From G963668435 sp963668435 (GTDB lineage: Bacteria; Latescibacterota; Latescibacteria; Latescibacterales; Latescibacteraceae), in NCBI GenBank assembly GCA_963668435.2, contig CAXXSC010000006.1, forward strand, positions 434,001 through 498,000: a DNA stretch of 64,000 nucleotides. The letters run 5' to 3'. Below the pieces are notes generated by a model. That model was not told the DNA's origin. It worked only from the letters and a program-made list of their open reading frames with translations, and ran no database searches. The position numbers and the translations under genes were made by a program. Positions 27,106 to 36,363 of this stretch are shown here, one piece after another (the first letter of the stretch is position 1; each line of letters begins with the position of its first letter).

Positions 27106-27660
27106 ATGACCTGTTCGCCCGGCGATCCCGGTGTCCTTGTCCGTGCCTACGCGTTCGCCGCAGAATGCCACAGGGACCAGCGCAGGAAAGGAAGTGACAG
27201 CCAGCCATATATCAACCATCTCACCGATGTTGCCCGGATTCTCTGGGCGATCGGCGGGATACATGATATTGCGACCATTGCGGCGGGCATCCTGCACGAT
27301 ACCATCGAGGACACAAAGCTGACGGAAGAGGATCTTGCGAAGGAGTTCGGCGCTGAAATCGCTGCAATTGTCATGGAACTCACCGATGACATGACCCTGC
27401 CCGGAGATGAGCGGAAACGCTGTCAGGTCGAGCACGCCGATTCGCTGTCGGCGCCTGCTGGCCGTATCAAGATCGCCGACAAGATATCCAATATCGAGGA
27501 TGTTATCGCGAATCCGCCGACCGACTGGAGTATCGCGCGCAGAAAAGCCTATGTCGAGTGGGGAAAAGCTGTCGTAGACCGTATTCCCAAAACAGGCGGC
27601 ACGCTTGAAGGTTATTTTGACAGCTTATATGAGCGAGCTATGAAATCACTGACTGCTTGA
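27106..27660 (+). CDS. HD-domain (p)ppGpp/nucleotide hydrolase of the MESH1 type
   Basis: 184 residues from ATG 27106, preceded by AAAGGA; ATGs at 27082 and 27100 are worse placed. Motifs of the SpoT hydrolase/MESH1 HD domain: H in CHRDQRRKGS, HLTDVARIL, HDT in ILHDTIEDT (HD pair), and ADKISNIEDVI, with catalytic ED. There is no synthetase or TGS domain, so this is a single-domain hydrolase. Likely removes 3'-pyrophosphate from (p)ppGpp or a related nucleotide in the cytoplasm. It interrupts a run of secreted saccharide genes and is transcribed from its own small gap. Confidence 0.8.
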   Translation: MTCSPGDPGVLVRAYAFAAECHRDQRRKGSDSQPYINHLTDVARILWAIGGIHDIATIAAGILHDTIEDTKLTEEDLAKEFGAEIAAIVMELTDDMTLPGDERKRCQVEHADSLSAPAGRIKIADKISNIEDVIANPPTDWSIARRKAYVEWGKAVVDRIPKTGGTLEGYFDSLYERAMKSLTA

Positions 27661-27897
27661 ACATGAAAATAATATTTCAGTTCACATGCCCCGCATAATA
27701 ATACATCTCTAAGTTGCTGAATACATAAGATATAAAAGATATATCCCAGTATTTATATCAATTCAATCACAATATGCCGCACAAAAAGGTTTCTTTTTGT
27801 TTCCAAAGGTATTACCTTATTTCGATACACCTTGTGCCTTTCGTTGAAAAGGCTTTTTGACGCTTGACGGCCCATAATTTACAAGGAGATATGCCTC

Positions 27898-29352
27898 ATG
27901 CCCGCAGTCTCGTTTGCCTCGTCCGCCAGTGTGCTCCTGCTCATCCTGACATTCGCCGTATTCCTCTCATGTGCCGCCGAACCGCCGAACAAGGCGATGC
28001 TTAAAGTCGGGCTTGGCGAAAAAGTGATCACGCCAGACGAGCCGGTGCGAATGCGCGGTTTTGCGCGGAGCCAGGTGTCGACCGGGGTGCATGACGATCT
28101 CTTTGCGCGCAGCCTTGTGATCGAGGACATCGGCGGCAGCACTGTGGTGCTGATGACGGTTGCCATGTGCGGCCTGACCGAGGATTATGCCGAAAAGATC
28201 CGTGCGATTATCGAGGAGAAGACCGCGATACCGCCGGAGAATGTCATTATATCCTGCACGCACACTCATGCCGGCCCCAATGTGGGCAGTTCCCATGATA
28301 CATTCAACAAGGAAGAGGTCGACCGGACGATGGCCAGTCTCGAATACCGCGCGTATCTTATCGAGCAGAGCGCCGCAAGCGCGGTGGAGGCATGGGAAAA
28401 CCGTGTACCCGGCAAGATCGGCATCGAGGCGACCGAGGTGTTCAATCTCGGTATGAACCGTCGCCGCCTCCTCTACGGCGGTCTGCATCCCGATCCCGAG
28501 GTGGCTGTGATCAAGATCGAGGATGCCGCGGGAAAACTGCTCGGTGTCGCGTTTAACTACGGCTGCCATCCCTCGGGCCTCGACTGGCGGAACACGCTTA
28601 TTTCCGAGGACTGGCCCTACTACACGATCCGGGGTATCAAGGAGAAACTGGGTGAGGATGTCTGGGTGGCCTACTACCAGAGCGCAGAGGGCGATATCAA
28701 TCTTGGTTACAACTCCGAGCTTTCCGCTATCGGCGCCGACATGCCCATCCGGAATTACGAATATATCGAGAAAAAAGGCCGTCTCCTGATCAATCCTGTA
28801 CTCGACGCACTGCCGTCCATAGCAAGCTCCGGCACTATAACGGTCTCGACCTCGCAGGACCGTTTCGACTACCCGCTGAGAAAGACTTATCCGGTTACGC
28901 TCGCCGAGGCGGAGGCGCTTGAAAAGGCGGCCAAGGACGCGCTCGCGAAAGCCAAGGCCGATCCCGCGCTTAAGGGCACCCGTATTCTGGACGACGCCAT
29001 TGTCGAGGATTTCCAGTCTGTGCAGCGTCTCAGGTTCGCCCAGCGGTTTTACGGCGATGAACAGCGCCCCGCGACACGGAGCCTCGAACAGCAGGCGGTG
29101 CGAATCGGCGACTCCGTTTTCGTGACCTATCCCGGCGAACTGTTCTCGGAGATCGGGCTGGCAATCAAGAACGGCTCGCCCGTGGAAAAGACATTCATCA
29201 TCGGGCTTACCAGCGGGCCCGGCGGATACCTTCCCTCGGCACGCGAATTCGTCGAGGGCGATTACGAGGTCAACGGTTCTGCCTACAGCGCGGAGACGGA
29301 GGCTGTCTGTGTGCAGTCCTCGCTTTCGCTGATCGGAAGGGTGTCGGACTGA
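27898..29352 (+). CDS. Neutral/alkaline ceramidase-like lipoprotein
   Basis: 484 residues; AAGGAGAT upstream of the start. Signal peptide with lipobox FLSC (Cys near residue 22). The body is the N-terminal domain of neutral ceramidases: LGEKVITPDEPVRMRGFA, HDDLFARSLVIE, CTHTHAGPNVG with the metal-binding His pair, FNYGCHPSGLDWR, and YQSAEGDINLG. The usual C-terminal Ig domain is absent, as in many bacterial members of ~450 residues. Members hydrolyse amide bonds of sphingolipids, but bacterial paralogues are often of unsure substrate. A secreted, lipid-anchored zinc amidase is the safe call. Confidence 0.75.
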   Translation: MPAVSFASSASVLLLILTFAVFLSCAAEPPNKAMLKVGLGEKVITPDEPVRMRGFARSQVSTGVHDDLFARSLVIEDIGGSTVVLMTVAMCGLTEDYAEKIRAIIEEKTAIPPENVIISCTHTHAGPNVGSSHDTFNKEEVDRTMASLEYRAYLIEQSAASAVEAWENRVPGKIGIEATEVFNLGMNRRRLLYGGLHPDPEVAVIKIEDAAGKLLGVAFNYGCHPSGLDWRNTLISEDWPYYTIRGIKEKLGEDVWVAYYQSAEGDINLGYNSELSAIGADMPIRNYEYIEKKGRLLINPVLDALPSIASSGTITVSTSQDRFDYPLRKTYPVTLAEAEALEKAAKDALAKAKADPALKGTRILDDAIVEDFQSVQRLRFAQRFYGDEQRPATRSLEQQAVRIGDSVFVTYPGELFSEIGLAIKNGSPVEKTFIIGLTSGPGGYLPSAREFVEGDYEVNGSAYSAETEAVCVQSSLSLIGRVSD

Positions 29353-29400
29353 TTATTAACGATTTAATCTTGTCGGAACCTACATAATTAACACCTTATG

Positions 29401-29470
29401 AAACAAGCACATAAATGAACTAACCCGGAGCAGGCTCCGGGGAATTCTTTTGATTAAACAAGCACATAAA
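29401..29470. repeat. Small hairpin element (family 3, copy 2) flanked by 15-bp direct repeats
   Basis: AAACAAGCACATAAA occurs at 29401-29415 and again at 29456-29470. Between them sits a 40-bp unit with CCCGGAGC/GCTCCGGGG and AATTCTTTTGATT, matching the reverse complement of 1004-1040. The direct repeat around the hairpin looks like a duplicated target or a tandem duplication that enclosed the element. Confidence 0.55.
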
Positions 29471-29531
29471 AATATAAACGTAAAATAAAACCACACACGG
29501 CAGACAACCACCATACAACGAGGTTGATGAC

Positions 29532-32500
29532 ATGAAACGCGCTCTCCCCATTATTTTCATGCTCCTGTTGCTGTCCTGCGCCGCATGGGCGGATACGGCT
29601 CTCGAGCCTTGGTCCTACTCCGATAATTTCGAGGACCGGGACCTTGGCGCATGGGCCTCCTATCCCCATTGGCAGGACATTGCCTACGATCCCAATTTCC
29701 GTGTCAACGAGATGGTTCCCGGCGATCCCAACATTTCCATCGTGCAGATAGTCACACCATACACCAATGTCGATAATTACGCCGGCGCACAGAAACTGCT
29801 CGACATGTATCTCGTTCCCGGCGCGAAAGTCACGTTCCGCTACTATCTGAAATCCCACCTTCCCGCCGAGTTTTTCAAGGTTCGTTTCGCCGCGGGCGAG
29901 TATGGTAAGCTGGATGTCACGATTGATGACCCGGTGCTTAACAAGTGGGAATGGGTTACTGTCGATTTCAACGATTTCGTCCGCGAGAACAGCTGTATCG
30001 CCGGACTCGACAAGGTTAAAATCTACGCACTGGCTTTCCTCGTAAAGGTGCCGGACGCCGATCCCGCCATGCCGTTCTATTTCGGTTTCGATGATGTCTC
30101 GTACAGCGGTGCGCGCGCCACGGCGTTCAAGTTCGCCGAGCCCGCAATGCATAAGCTGCCCGAGTTCAAGCCCTATATCCCGAAAAAACATTATTACAAG
30201 GGCGACACGTTCGAACTTTCCGGCCAGTGGCCTGTCGATGCGAAAAAGGTTACTGTCGAGATCACACCCCTGACCGATACGGAGAAAACGGTCTACAGCG
30301 GCAATCTCTCGAAAAAAGGATTGATCTGGTCGCTCAAGCCCATGAAACTGAATTTCGCCGAGGGAGTGTATCTCGGCACACTGAAAGCGCTCGACGGCAG
30401 TGAAATACTCAGCGATACGGAGTTCACTATCCATGTCGCGCCGAAAGGCATCGGCGGCAAACATCCGCGCCTTCTGTTCGACGACGAGAAAGTCGCCTGG
30501 ATGAAAGCCCGTTTCAAAGAGGAGCGTTTCGCCAAGGTCTATGATGATATTGTCAAGAACGCTGAAAGCCAGCGAGATAGAAATCCTGTTGAGGAACTTA
30601 TCTATGATCTCGACCAGTTCCCGGACGAGAAATGGCTGGCGACCTGGTCCGCCTGGGGTTCGCATATCTACAATACCGACTCAGCCCTTCTCTGGAACTC
30701 ACTCGCCTATACATTCCACGGCGATAAAGAGGCCGGGGAGTACACAAAAGACGTGCTAGTAACGCTTGCCGGATGGCCGGACTGGACCCATCCCTGGCAG
30801 ACCAAGCGCGGACGGTTCAGCGAGCACCGAACCGGCAGCTGGGCGCATCGTGTCGCCTATGCCTATGACCAGGTGTATGATCTCATGACCGAGGACGAGC
30901 GGGTGAAAGTCCGTAAGGCTGTTATGAAGAATATTGTCGGCGGCGCGTTCAGGACCTATGTCTGGAACGACAATATCACCGGCAAGACCTCCAACTGGTT
31001 GGCGATGATAACCGGCGGCGCGCTATCGAATATGGCCGCAATGTATGACGACGGCCCGGAGACGGCTGAATTGGAGCCCTATTTCACCGGAACGCTTCTG
31101 AAATACTGGATGTTCATCAACCGTGTGACCGATTCACCTGACGGCGCATGGGGCGAGGGCCTCGGCTACAACAACTACAGTTTTCACAACATGTGCTACA
31201 GTGTACCGTCCCTCAAAAATGTATTCGGTGTCGATGTCAGCGCCCCGCTTGAGGGCTCCTACAACGAGCTTATCTGGTCCGGCCTTGTCAAAGACCGCCA
31301 GTATTTCTATTTCGGCGATTCCGGTGGTAATATCAATCCCATCGACTACTGGTCCTATTTGCTTGATATGCGTAAGAATCCCCGTCTCGGCTGGTTCTAC
31401 AATTATCTCAAGTACGGCAAGGTGGTCTCCAACACCCGCGACAGCAACGGCAGTGTCAATGTCCGCGACAAGGAGGTCATCAAGGACAACGCCTCGTTCT
31501 GGGATGTGCTTTATGACACCGAGAACGTGGAGCAGGATCCGGTCTGGGATGAGAACCCGGTCAAGTTCTTCCGCCAGGTGGGCACAGCGGTGTTCAAGAG
31601 CGGTTGGGAGAAGGACGATTTTTCGTTCACCATGAGAAGCGGTGCTTTTATCAATCATCAGCATATCGACCAGGGCACATTCTGGCTTGCTGACCGCGGC
31701 GTGCTTTTCATCGAGGAACGTCACAACAGCACCTATTACGATGATCCGATCTACCAGCCCTGGTACACCCAGCCGGTCGGTCACTCCACCGTGCTTATCG
31801 ACAACAACCACCAGAGCCAGCGTGTGGGCGATCATCTGACATTCGCGCCCGGTTTCAACGATCACGCCTACCTGACTCATTACCTTGACGGCGGGAACGC
31901 CTCGTTCGTGTCGGGCAACATCGGACGGCTCTACTGGGGCAAAGTCGACAGGCTCTGCCGCAATATCCTCTATATCAAGCCCAGGACCCTGCTCATGCTC
32001 GATACCGCGGTTCCCGGCAAGGTTGACCGTGATGTCACCCTGCTCTACCAGACCGCGCATCTCAAGGATATCACTGCGGGCGGCGATATATCGAAGATCA
32101 CCAAGGACGGTGTCACGCTCAATATCATGCATCTCTCGCCGGAGAACATGGTAAGCCAGGCGGTCGAAACACCGCATTACCTCTATACACTTCAGCGCGA
32201 GAAACCGCTCGTAAAAGAGGGTATGCTGACTGTTACGGCCAGAACCTCCGGAAATCCGCTTGTCATGGCGAACCTGTTGACCACGACCACCGGCGGTGCG
32301 CCTGATGTGAGCTACGAGGCGGGTGATGGCTATGTTGCCGGAACTGCCTCCGGAACTGATTTCGTCTACAATACGAAACCCGGCTCTGTCTATGAGGCTG
32401 CCGGATTTAAAACGGATGCTGTCGCGGTGACCTGGAGCGGCGCAACGATCCTTGCCGCCATGTGCGAAACACTCGTGAGAGACGGCGCGGTGCTCATCGA

Positions 32501-32705
32501 GTCGGACGGCCCCATCACGATCGAGAAGAGTGCTGACGGCATCAAGTATTACAAATGCCGTCCGGGCGAGGTCGCGATTGGTTCCGCCTCGAAACCTGCC
32601 TCTGTCATGCTCAATGGCGCTTCGCAGGTATTCTCATGGGACAACGAGAAGAAAGCGGCCGTGATCATGGTGCCGAAAGGCGAGGGCGTTATCACAGTGA
32701 AGTAG
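29532..32705 (+). CDS. Heparinase II/III-family polysaccharide lyase, secreted
   Basis: 1057 residues; signal peptide ends CAAWADT. Residues ~30-200 form a carbohydrate-binding-like jelly roll (FEDRDLGAWASYPHWQ, GYVDDVSYSGA-type pattern FGFDDVSYSG). Then KHPRLLFDDEKVAWMKARF near 310 opens an alginate-lyase-like alpha/alpha-toroid with WSDWTHPW-type WPDWTHPWQ, SWAHRVAYAYDQVYDLM, GKTSNWLAMITGG and GEGLGYNNYSFHNM. A heparinase II/III-like beta-sandwich follows (~680-1000): FSFTMRSGAFINHQHIDQG with His pair, WLADRGVLFIEERHNSTYYDD and VGHSTVLIDNNHQ. The order CBM, toroid and beta-sandwich is that of PL-type lyases of uronic-acid glycans. Likely acts outside the cell on an acidic polysaccharide. 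Confidence 0.8.
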   Translation: MKRALPIIFMLLLLSCAAWADTALEPWSYSDNFEDRDLGAWASYPHWQDIAYDPNFRVNEMVPGDPNISIVQIVTPYTNVDNYAGAQKLLDMYLVPGAKVTFRYYLKSHLPAEFFKVRFAAGEYGKLDVTIDDPVLNKWEWVTVDFNDFVRENSCIAGLDKVKIYALAFLVKVPDADPAMPFYFGFDDVSYSGARATAFKFAEPAMHKLPEFKPYIPKKHYYKGDTFELSGQWPVDAKKVTVEITPLTDTEKTVYSGNLSKKGLIWSLKPMKLNFAEGVYLGTLKALDGSEILSDTEFTIHVAPKGIGGKHPRLLFDDEKVAWMKARFKEERFAKVYDDIVKNAESQRDRNPVEELIYDLDQFPDEKWLATWSAWGSHIYNTDSALLWNSLAYTFHGDKEAGEYTKDVLVTLAGWPDWTHPWQTKRGRFSEHRTGSWAHRVAYAYDQVYDLMTEDERVKVRKAVMKNIVGGAFRTYVWNDNITGKTSNWLAMITGGALSNMAAMYDDGPETAELEPYFTGTLLKYWMFINRVTDSPDGAWGEGLGYNNYSFHNMCYSVPSLKNVFGVDVSAPLEGSYNELIWSGLVKDRQYFYFGDSGGNINPIDYWSYLLDMRKNPRLGWFYNYLKYGKVVSNTRDSNGSVNVRDKEVIKDNASFWDVLYDTENVEQDPVWDENPVKFFRQVGTAVFKSGWEKDDFSFTMRSGAFINHQHIDQGTFWLADRGVLFIEERHNSTYYDDPIYQPWYTQPVGHSTVLIDNNHQSQRVGDHLTFAPGFNDHAYLTHYLDGGNASFVSGNIGRLYWGKVDRLCRNILYIKPRTLLMLDTAVPGKVDRDVTLLYQTAHLKDITAGGDISKITKDGVTLNIMHLSPENMVSQAVETPHYLYTLQREKPLVKEGMLTVTARTSGNPLVMANLLTTTTGGAPDVSYEAGDGYVAGTASGTDFVYNTKPGSVYEAAGFKTDAVAVTWSGATILAAMCETLVRDGAVLIESDGPITIEKSADGIKYYKCRPGEVAIGSASKPASVMLNGASQVFSWDNEKKAAVIMVPKGEGVITVK

Positions 32706-32900
32706 CAGAAAATAAGCACGATCAGGAATCATTCAAGGGCGGCCTGGAACAGAACGGGCCGTCCTTTTTGTCTATTTTCTCTTGTTAGCAGAGGTAAAAG
32801 AAAATATGTTTCTTGTTTTACGGCATAGGTGTTGATATTTTTATCATTGGATCTCTCGAAAAAAATATTGGCAATTATTATAGGAAAGGCGGATTTCGGC

Positions 32901-34766
32901 ATGAGCGCCCGATCGACGAACCGTTTATCGAACAGGAAAGCCCGCATGAGGGAACGCACCCTCGACAAGGCGAGAAGTCTCAAGAAAACCAGCAGGATTC
33001 TCACGGAATGTGTGCATATCCAGGAACTGGCGGAAGCACTCGAGCTGCATAACGACACCCTGTTTAACGCTCTCGAAAAGCTCGATGAAAACGCGGCCCG
33101 GCTTGCCGGCTCGACAGAGCAGGAATTCGAGACAGTCGATATCCTCATGGAAAACACCGATTTCGCTGGTGAGGCTGTCGATACGGCTACCCTTGCCTGG
33201 GAAGAAACCTCCCGCACATTTGCCGAACTCGCCAGCCACGGCCTTCTCCTTTTCGCAGCAGTTCAGGGTGAGGAGCCGATTGTTCTGGGCCTGAAAGACA
33301 AGCTCGCGGAGCTCGTCAAGGCGCTTGAAATCTGCACAACATCCATCGACAGCATCAGGGCCACAGCCGACCGTATCGATGTGGCCGGTCTCAATATGGG
33401 AATCGAGGCCGGGAAAAAGGGCTCCCAGAATCCCGCGTTCGTATTCCTCGGTGAGGAAACACGCGCCGCCGCGTCCCGTCTCACACAGACAATCGCCCGT
33501 TTGGACGGTTTCGCCGCGGAAATTAAGGATGCGCTCGATATCGCCTCGGCCAGCCGTCAAAATATCGACGAGCGATACCGCACAGTTACTGTTCTGAGCA
33601 AGAGCATAGGCAATACGGTCGCCGAGCTCGACAGCGGTTTAGATGAGCTGTTCGAAACCGCCGAAACGGTAACATTCGCGCTTGATGAGAACACCGTGGC
33701 GATGGGAAGTCTCGAGGATCAGGATGCCGTGCTTGCCGATGCCGTGGAGGAACTTCCGCCCGCGCTTTCCTATGCGCTCAGCACACTTGAAACAACAAAA
33801 GACAGCGTCGATATGGTTATCGATCTCTCCCGTGAGCTTTCGCTGTTCGCGGAAAAATCGGAGGACGGCGACCAGGAGATACTGGAGGATCTGGAGATCA
33901 TCCTCGACGATTTCTCCGCGCGGATGGGCGGCAGCGGCGAGAGCTTTGAAACTGGTGCCCGGGCGTTCGATGTGGCACGGACAGTGTTCGACCGTCTGAG
34001 CGAGGCCAAGACAGCGGCAGCGGCGGTGATCGCGGCTATTTCCGACAACAGCGGTTCGGCCTCCGAAACGCTGGAAAAACTCAGCGGGCTTGCCGAGGAT
34101 ATTGCCGGACGGTTCGAAAGTACCGCAGAGGCATTTGACGGATTCATCGAGGAACTGGACGCTTTCAGGGCGATTGAGCTCGAGGTTGTCACGCAACTGG
34201 AATCGATTGATACTGCCGCACTGAATATGATATCTGTTACCGATGCTGTCAGTGATGCCGCCACACGTGCTTCTTTCCTGGCAGTCACGACCCGTCTCGA
34301 GGCGATACGCATGGACAAGGGCGCGACTAAATACACCCAACAGTCGAAAGAGCTTGCCGAAATATCCGGTGTGCTCGAAAAGGCGGGCGAGGAGCTTGCC
34401 GCTCACGCTGAGGCGCTGGGTAATGCTGTAACTTCTATAGCCGGAGCGATCATGGAATCAGGCAAGGCGGCGGGAGTTATCGAGGCGACCGCACTTCGCG
34501 ATGAGCTCTCGGAAATCGCCCAGTCACTTCTCGCACCGGCGGCCCATGAGGATGTGCTTGCCTCCGATGCTGTCCTCGAGATGCTCGAGAACGAAAAGAC
34601 ACTTGCCGAAAGCAGCAAGAGTACATCGAAAACTGTCGGAAATATGGACACCGCTATCACTATTGCCGCATCCAGTCTGGCAGAATTTGGAAACGGGCAT
34701 GATGCGGTTATCGATGCTGTGGACAAGCTGGCGAAACTTCTCGGCGCAATGGGCGAGGAAATGTAA
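32901..34766 (+). CDS. Soluble MCP-like coiled-coil protein with two degenerate signalling tips
   Basis: 621 residues from ATG 32901, which has AGGAAAGGCGG before it; a GTG at 32829 would add 24 residues and a hydrophobic stretch, less likely. Nearly all helix, with no TM and no ligand domain. Two stretches resemble the hairpin tip of methyl-accepting chemotaxis proteins: residues ~150-195 (IDVAGLNMGIEAGKKG, FVFLGEETRAAASRLTQTI) and ~450-490 (TRASFLAVTTRLEAIRMDKG, AEISGVLEKAG). They match the QTNLLALNAAIEAARAGE pattern and the following VADEVRxLA, but with many changes. No CheW or CheA is in the window. A cytoplasmic scaffold or a diverged chemotaxis-like signalling protein is plausible. Confidence 0.55.
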   Translation: MSARSTNRLSNRKARMRERTLDKARSLKKTSRILTECVHIQELAEALELHNDTLFNALEKLDENAARLAGSTEQEFETVDILMENTDFAGEAVDTATLAWEETSRTFAELASHGLLLFAAVQGEEPIVLGLKDKLAELVKALEICTTSIDSIRATADRIDVAGLNMGIEAGKKGSQNPAFVFLGEETRAAASRLTQTIARLDGFAAEIKDALDIASASRQNIDERYRTVTVLSKSIGNTVAELDSGLDELFETAETVTFALDENTVAMGSLEDQDAVLADAVEELPPALSYALSTLETTKDSVDMVIDLSRELSLFAEKSEDGDQEILEDLEIILDDFSARMGGSGESFETGARAFDVARTVFDRLSEAKTAAAAVIAAISDNSGSASETLEKLSGLAEDIAGRFESTAEAFDGFIEELDAFRAIELEVVTQLESIDTAALNMISVTDAVSDAATRASFLAVTTRLEAIRMDKGATKYTQQSKELAEISGVLEKAGEELAAHAEALGNAVTSIAGAIMESGKAAGVIEATALRDELSEIAQSLLAPAAHEDVLASDAVLEMLENEKTLAESSKSTSKTVGNMDTAITIAASSLAEFGNGHDAVIDAVDKLAKLLGAMGEEM

Positions 34767-34780
34767 TTCAGAATAAAAAT

Positions 34781-34876
34781 ATCCGGCATCGCCTGATGCC
34801 GGATATATAATGGGCCGCTGGCCCTTCCCCGAAAGGGGTGCGGGGAAAACCGTGGAACAACGGTTGTCCCCGCATT
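34781..34876 (-). repeat. Multi-hairpin intergenic repeat, family 1, copy D (inverted)
   Basis: ATCCGGCATC/GATGCCGGAT stem with a 4-base loop at 34781-34804, GGGCCGCTGGCCC, CCCCGAAAGGGG and GGGGAAAACCGTG/CGGTTGTCCCC, reading right to left as in copy A. It lies between the convergent MCP-like and aldo/keto reductase genes, so its first stem could also end transcription. Confidence 0.65.
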
Positions 34877-34899
34877 CTTTTATAAGCTTCTTTTTCTTT

Positions 34900-35982
34900 T
34901 TACCTGCTGGCCTCGTCGATCACCTTGAGCTCTTCAGCTGACAGTTCGACCGTGCAGGCTTTGGCGTTGTCCTCGAGCTGTTCAATTTTCGTGACACCGG
35001 CAATGACCGAGGGCACCACCTCGTGCGAAAGCAGCCACGCGATTGCAAGCTGGGCGATCGAACAGCCTTTCGATTCTGCTATTTCAGCCAGTTTCTCGAC
35101 AAGGTCGAGGTTACGCTCGGTGAGGAACATGTCTTTCCAGTTGCCGCCGTCCTGAATGATACGGCCCGAATCGTCGATACTGCCTTTCCTGTAGCGCCCG
35201 GTCAGAAGTCCGCTGGCGAGCGGGAAAAACGGCACCAGTCCGATGTTTTTCTTCGCCACAAAGTCGAGAAACGCCTGCTCGTCGCCCTCCAGACGGTCCT
35301 TGCCCTCAGTCGCCACCTTGACACGCTCTGCGAGATTATACCAGTTCTGCACCGCGATGATGCGCCGTGAGGGATTTGTGGCGATTGAGGCCAGTGCGGC
35401 GGTTTCCTCTTCGATCTGGGAGCTGTTCCTGTTCGAGAGGGCGATATAGCGGACCTTGCCCTGTGTCACGAGATCATCCATTGCAGCCCATGTCTCGTCC
35501 GGCGGCGTTTCCCAGCTGCCGTCCTCCATGAGCGAGGGCTGGTGGACATAAAGAATGTCGATACGGTCGGTCTTAAGACGTCTCAGGCAGTTCTCGGCGC
35601 CCTCCATGATGTATTTACGATTCGATCCGCGCTCGTTGGGTGAGAACTCCCGGGAGCTTTCATGCTCTTCACGGGCGGGATTCGAAACCTTTGTGGCAAG
35701 CACCACGAGATCGCGCGTGCGGCTGTCACGGCTGGCGAAATACCTGCCGAGCAGACGTTCCGAATTGCCGGACTGGATATTGTATGAACTGGCGGTGTCC
35801 CAGTGAATGACTCCGAGCTCGAGGGCGCGGTCGAGGATTGTGAAACCGTCATGATCACCAACTCTTGAGCCGTCATAAGATGGATCGCCCCATTTCCAGA
35901 GGCCGAGGCCGACACTGGACACCCAGAGACCTGAGTTTCCCATGCGGCGGCACTGCATACCGCGATATTCTTTCGTCAACAT
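34900..35982 (-). CDS. Aldo/keto reductase
   Basis: 360 residues from ATG 35982, preceded by AAAGGAAAGG; the open frame extends upstream but the residues are not like a family N-terminus. TIM-barrel NAD(P)H-dependent reductase. The tetrad is visible: Asp/Tyr in HWDTASSYN, Lys in VLATKVSN, His in LYVHQPS. NADP-binding C-terminal part: FFPLASGLLTGRYR, QLAIAWLLSHEVVPSVIAG and EQLEDNAKA. Begins MLTKEYRGMQCRRMGNSGLW, like the Kvbeta/YghZ-type AKRs. Substrate unknown. Divergent from the TetR efflux operon across a 380-bp gap with a 20-bp palindrome. Confidence 0.88.
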   Translation of the reverse strand: MLTKEYRGMQCRRMGNSGLWVSSVGLGLWKWGDPSYDGSRVGDHDGFTILDRALELGVIHWDTASSYNIQSGNSERLLGRYFASRDSRTRDLVVLATKVSNPAREEHESSREFSPNERGSNRKYIMEGAENCLRRLKTDRIDILYVHQPSLMEDGSWETPPDETWAAMDDLVTQGKVRYIALSNRNSSQIEEETAALASIATNPSRRIIAVQNWYNLAERVKVATEGKDRLEGDEQAFLDFVAKKNIGLVPFFPLASGLLTGRYRKGSIDDSGRIIQDGGNWKDMFLTERNLDLVEKLAEIAESKGCSIAQLAIAWLLSHEVVPSVIAGVTKIEQLEDNAKACTVELSAEELKVIDEASR

Positions 35983-36160
35983 TTTCCGAACCTTTCCTTT
36001 ATTGAATACGTCGTATCGAATACATGTATTAAAAGTAAGAATGATTCCTGTGAAGGGCAAGAGGAGAGCGGTGAAAGATGGGATATTTTAAATAAACATG
36101 ATAAAATGAAAAAATAATGCTTGCACTTCATGGTCGTTATGCGTATAATAGCGCCCCGAT

Positions 36161-36180
36161 AAAAACGCAATTGCGTTTTT
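36161..36180. promoter_or_regulatory. Perfect 20-bp palindrome between divergent genes
   Basis: AAAAACGCAATTGCGTTTTT is fully self-complementary and sits in the 381-bp gap between the aldo/keto reductase start and the tetR start. It could be an operator for either gene, or a bidirectional terminator with poly-T on both strands. The rest of the gap holds the promoter and operator listed next. Confidence 0.4.
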
Positions 36181-36226
36181 TTCACCCCTTCGGCGTTTCT
36201 ATCTGAGAAATATTTTAAATATTTAC

Positions 36227-36255
36227 TTGCGTGCGCATACTTTTTGTTTTATTTT
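36227..36255 (+). promoter_or_regulatory. Probable sigma70-like promoter of the tetR-RND operon
   Basis: TTGCGT, 17 bases, TATTTT, about 110 bases upstream of the tetR start. The operator follows directly after the -10 box. Confidence 0.45.
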
Positions 36256-36258
36256 GTG

Positions 36259-36272
36259 ACTGAACGGTCAGT
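36259..36272. promoter_or_regulatory. TetR-type operator
   Basis: ACTGA-ACGG-TCAGT, an inverted repeat of the ACTGANNNNTCAGT type that is common upstream of TetR-regulated efflux operons. It covers the predicted transcription start region, so binding would block initiation; autorepression by the TetR protein encoded just downstream is the simplest reading. Confidence 0.6.
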
Positions 36273-36363
36273 ATTTTAATTGATGTCTCACGGAATCTAA
36301 CAACATTTTAATTAATAAACTGGTGTTTTCTCATCATGTTCTAATCGAAAGGGGCGATTGTAC

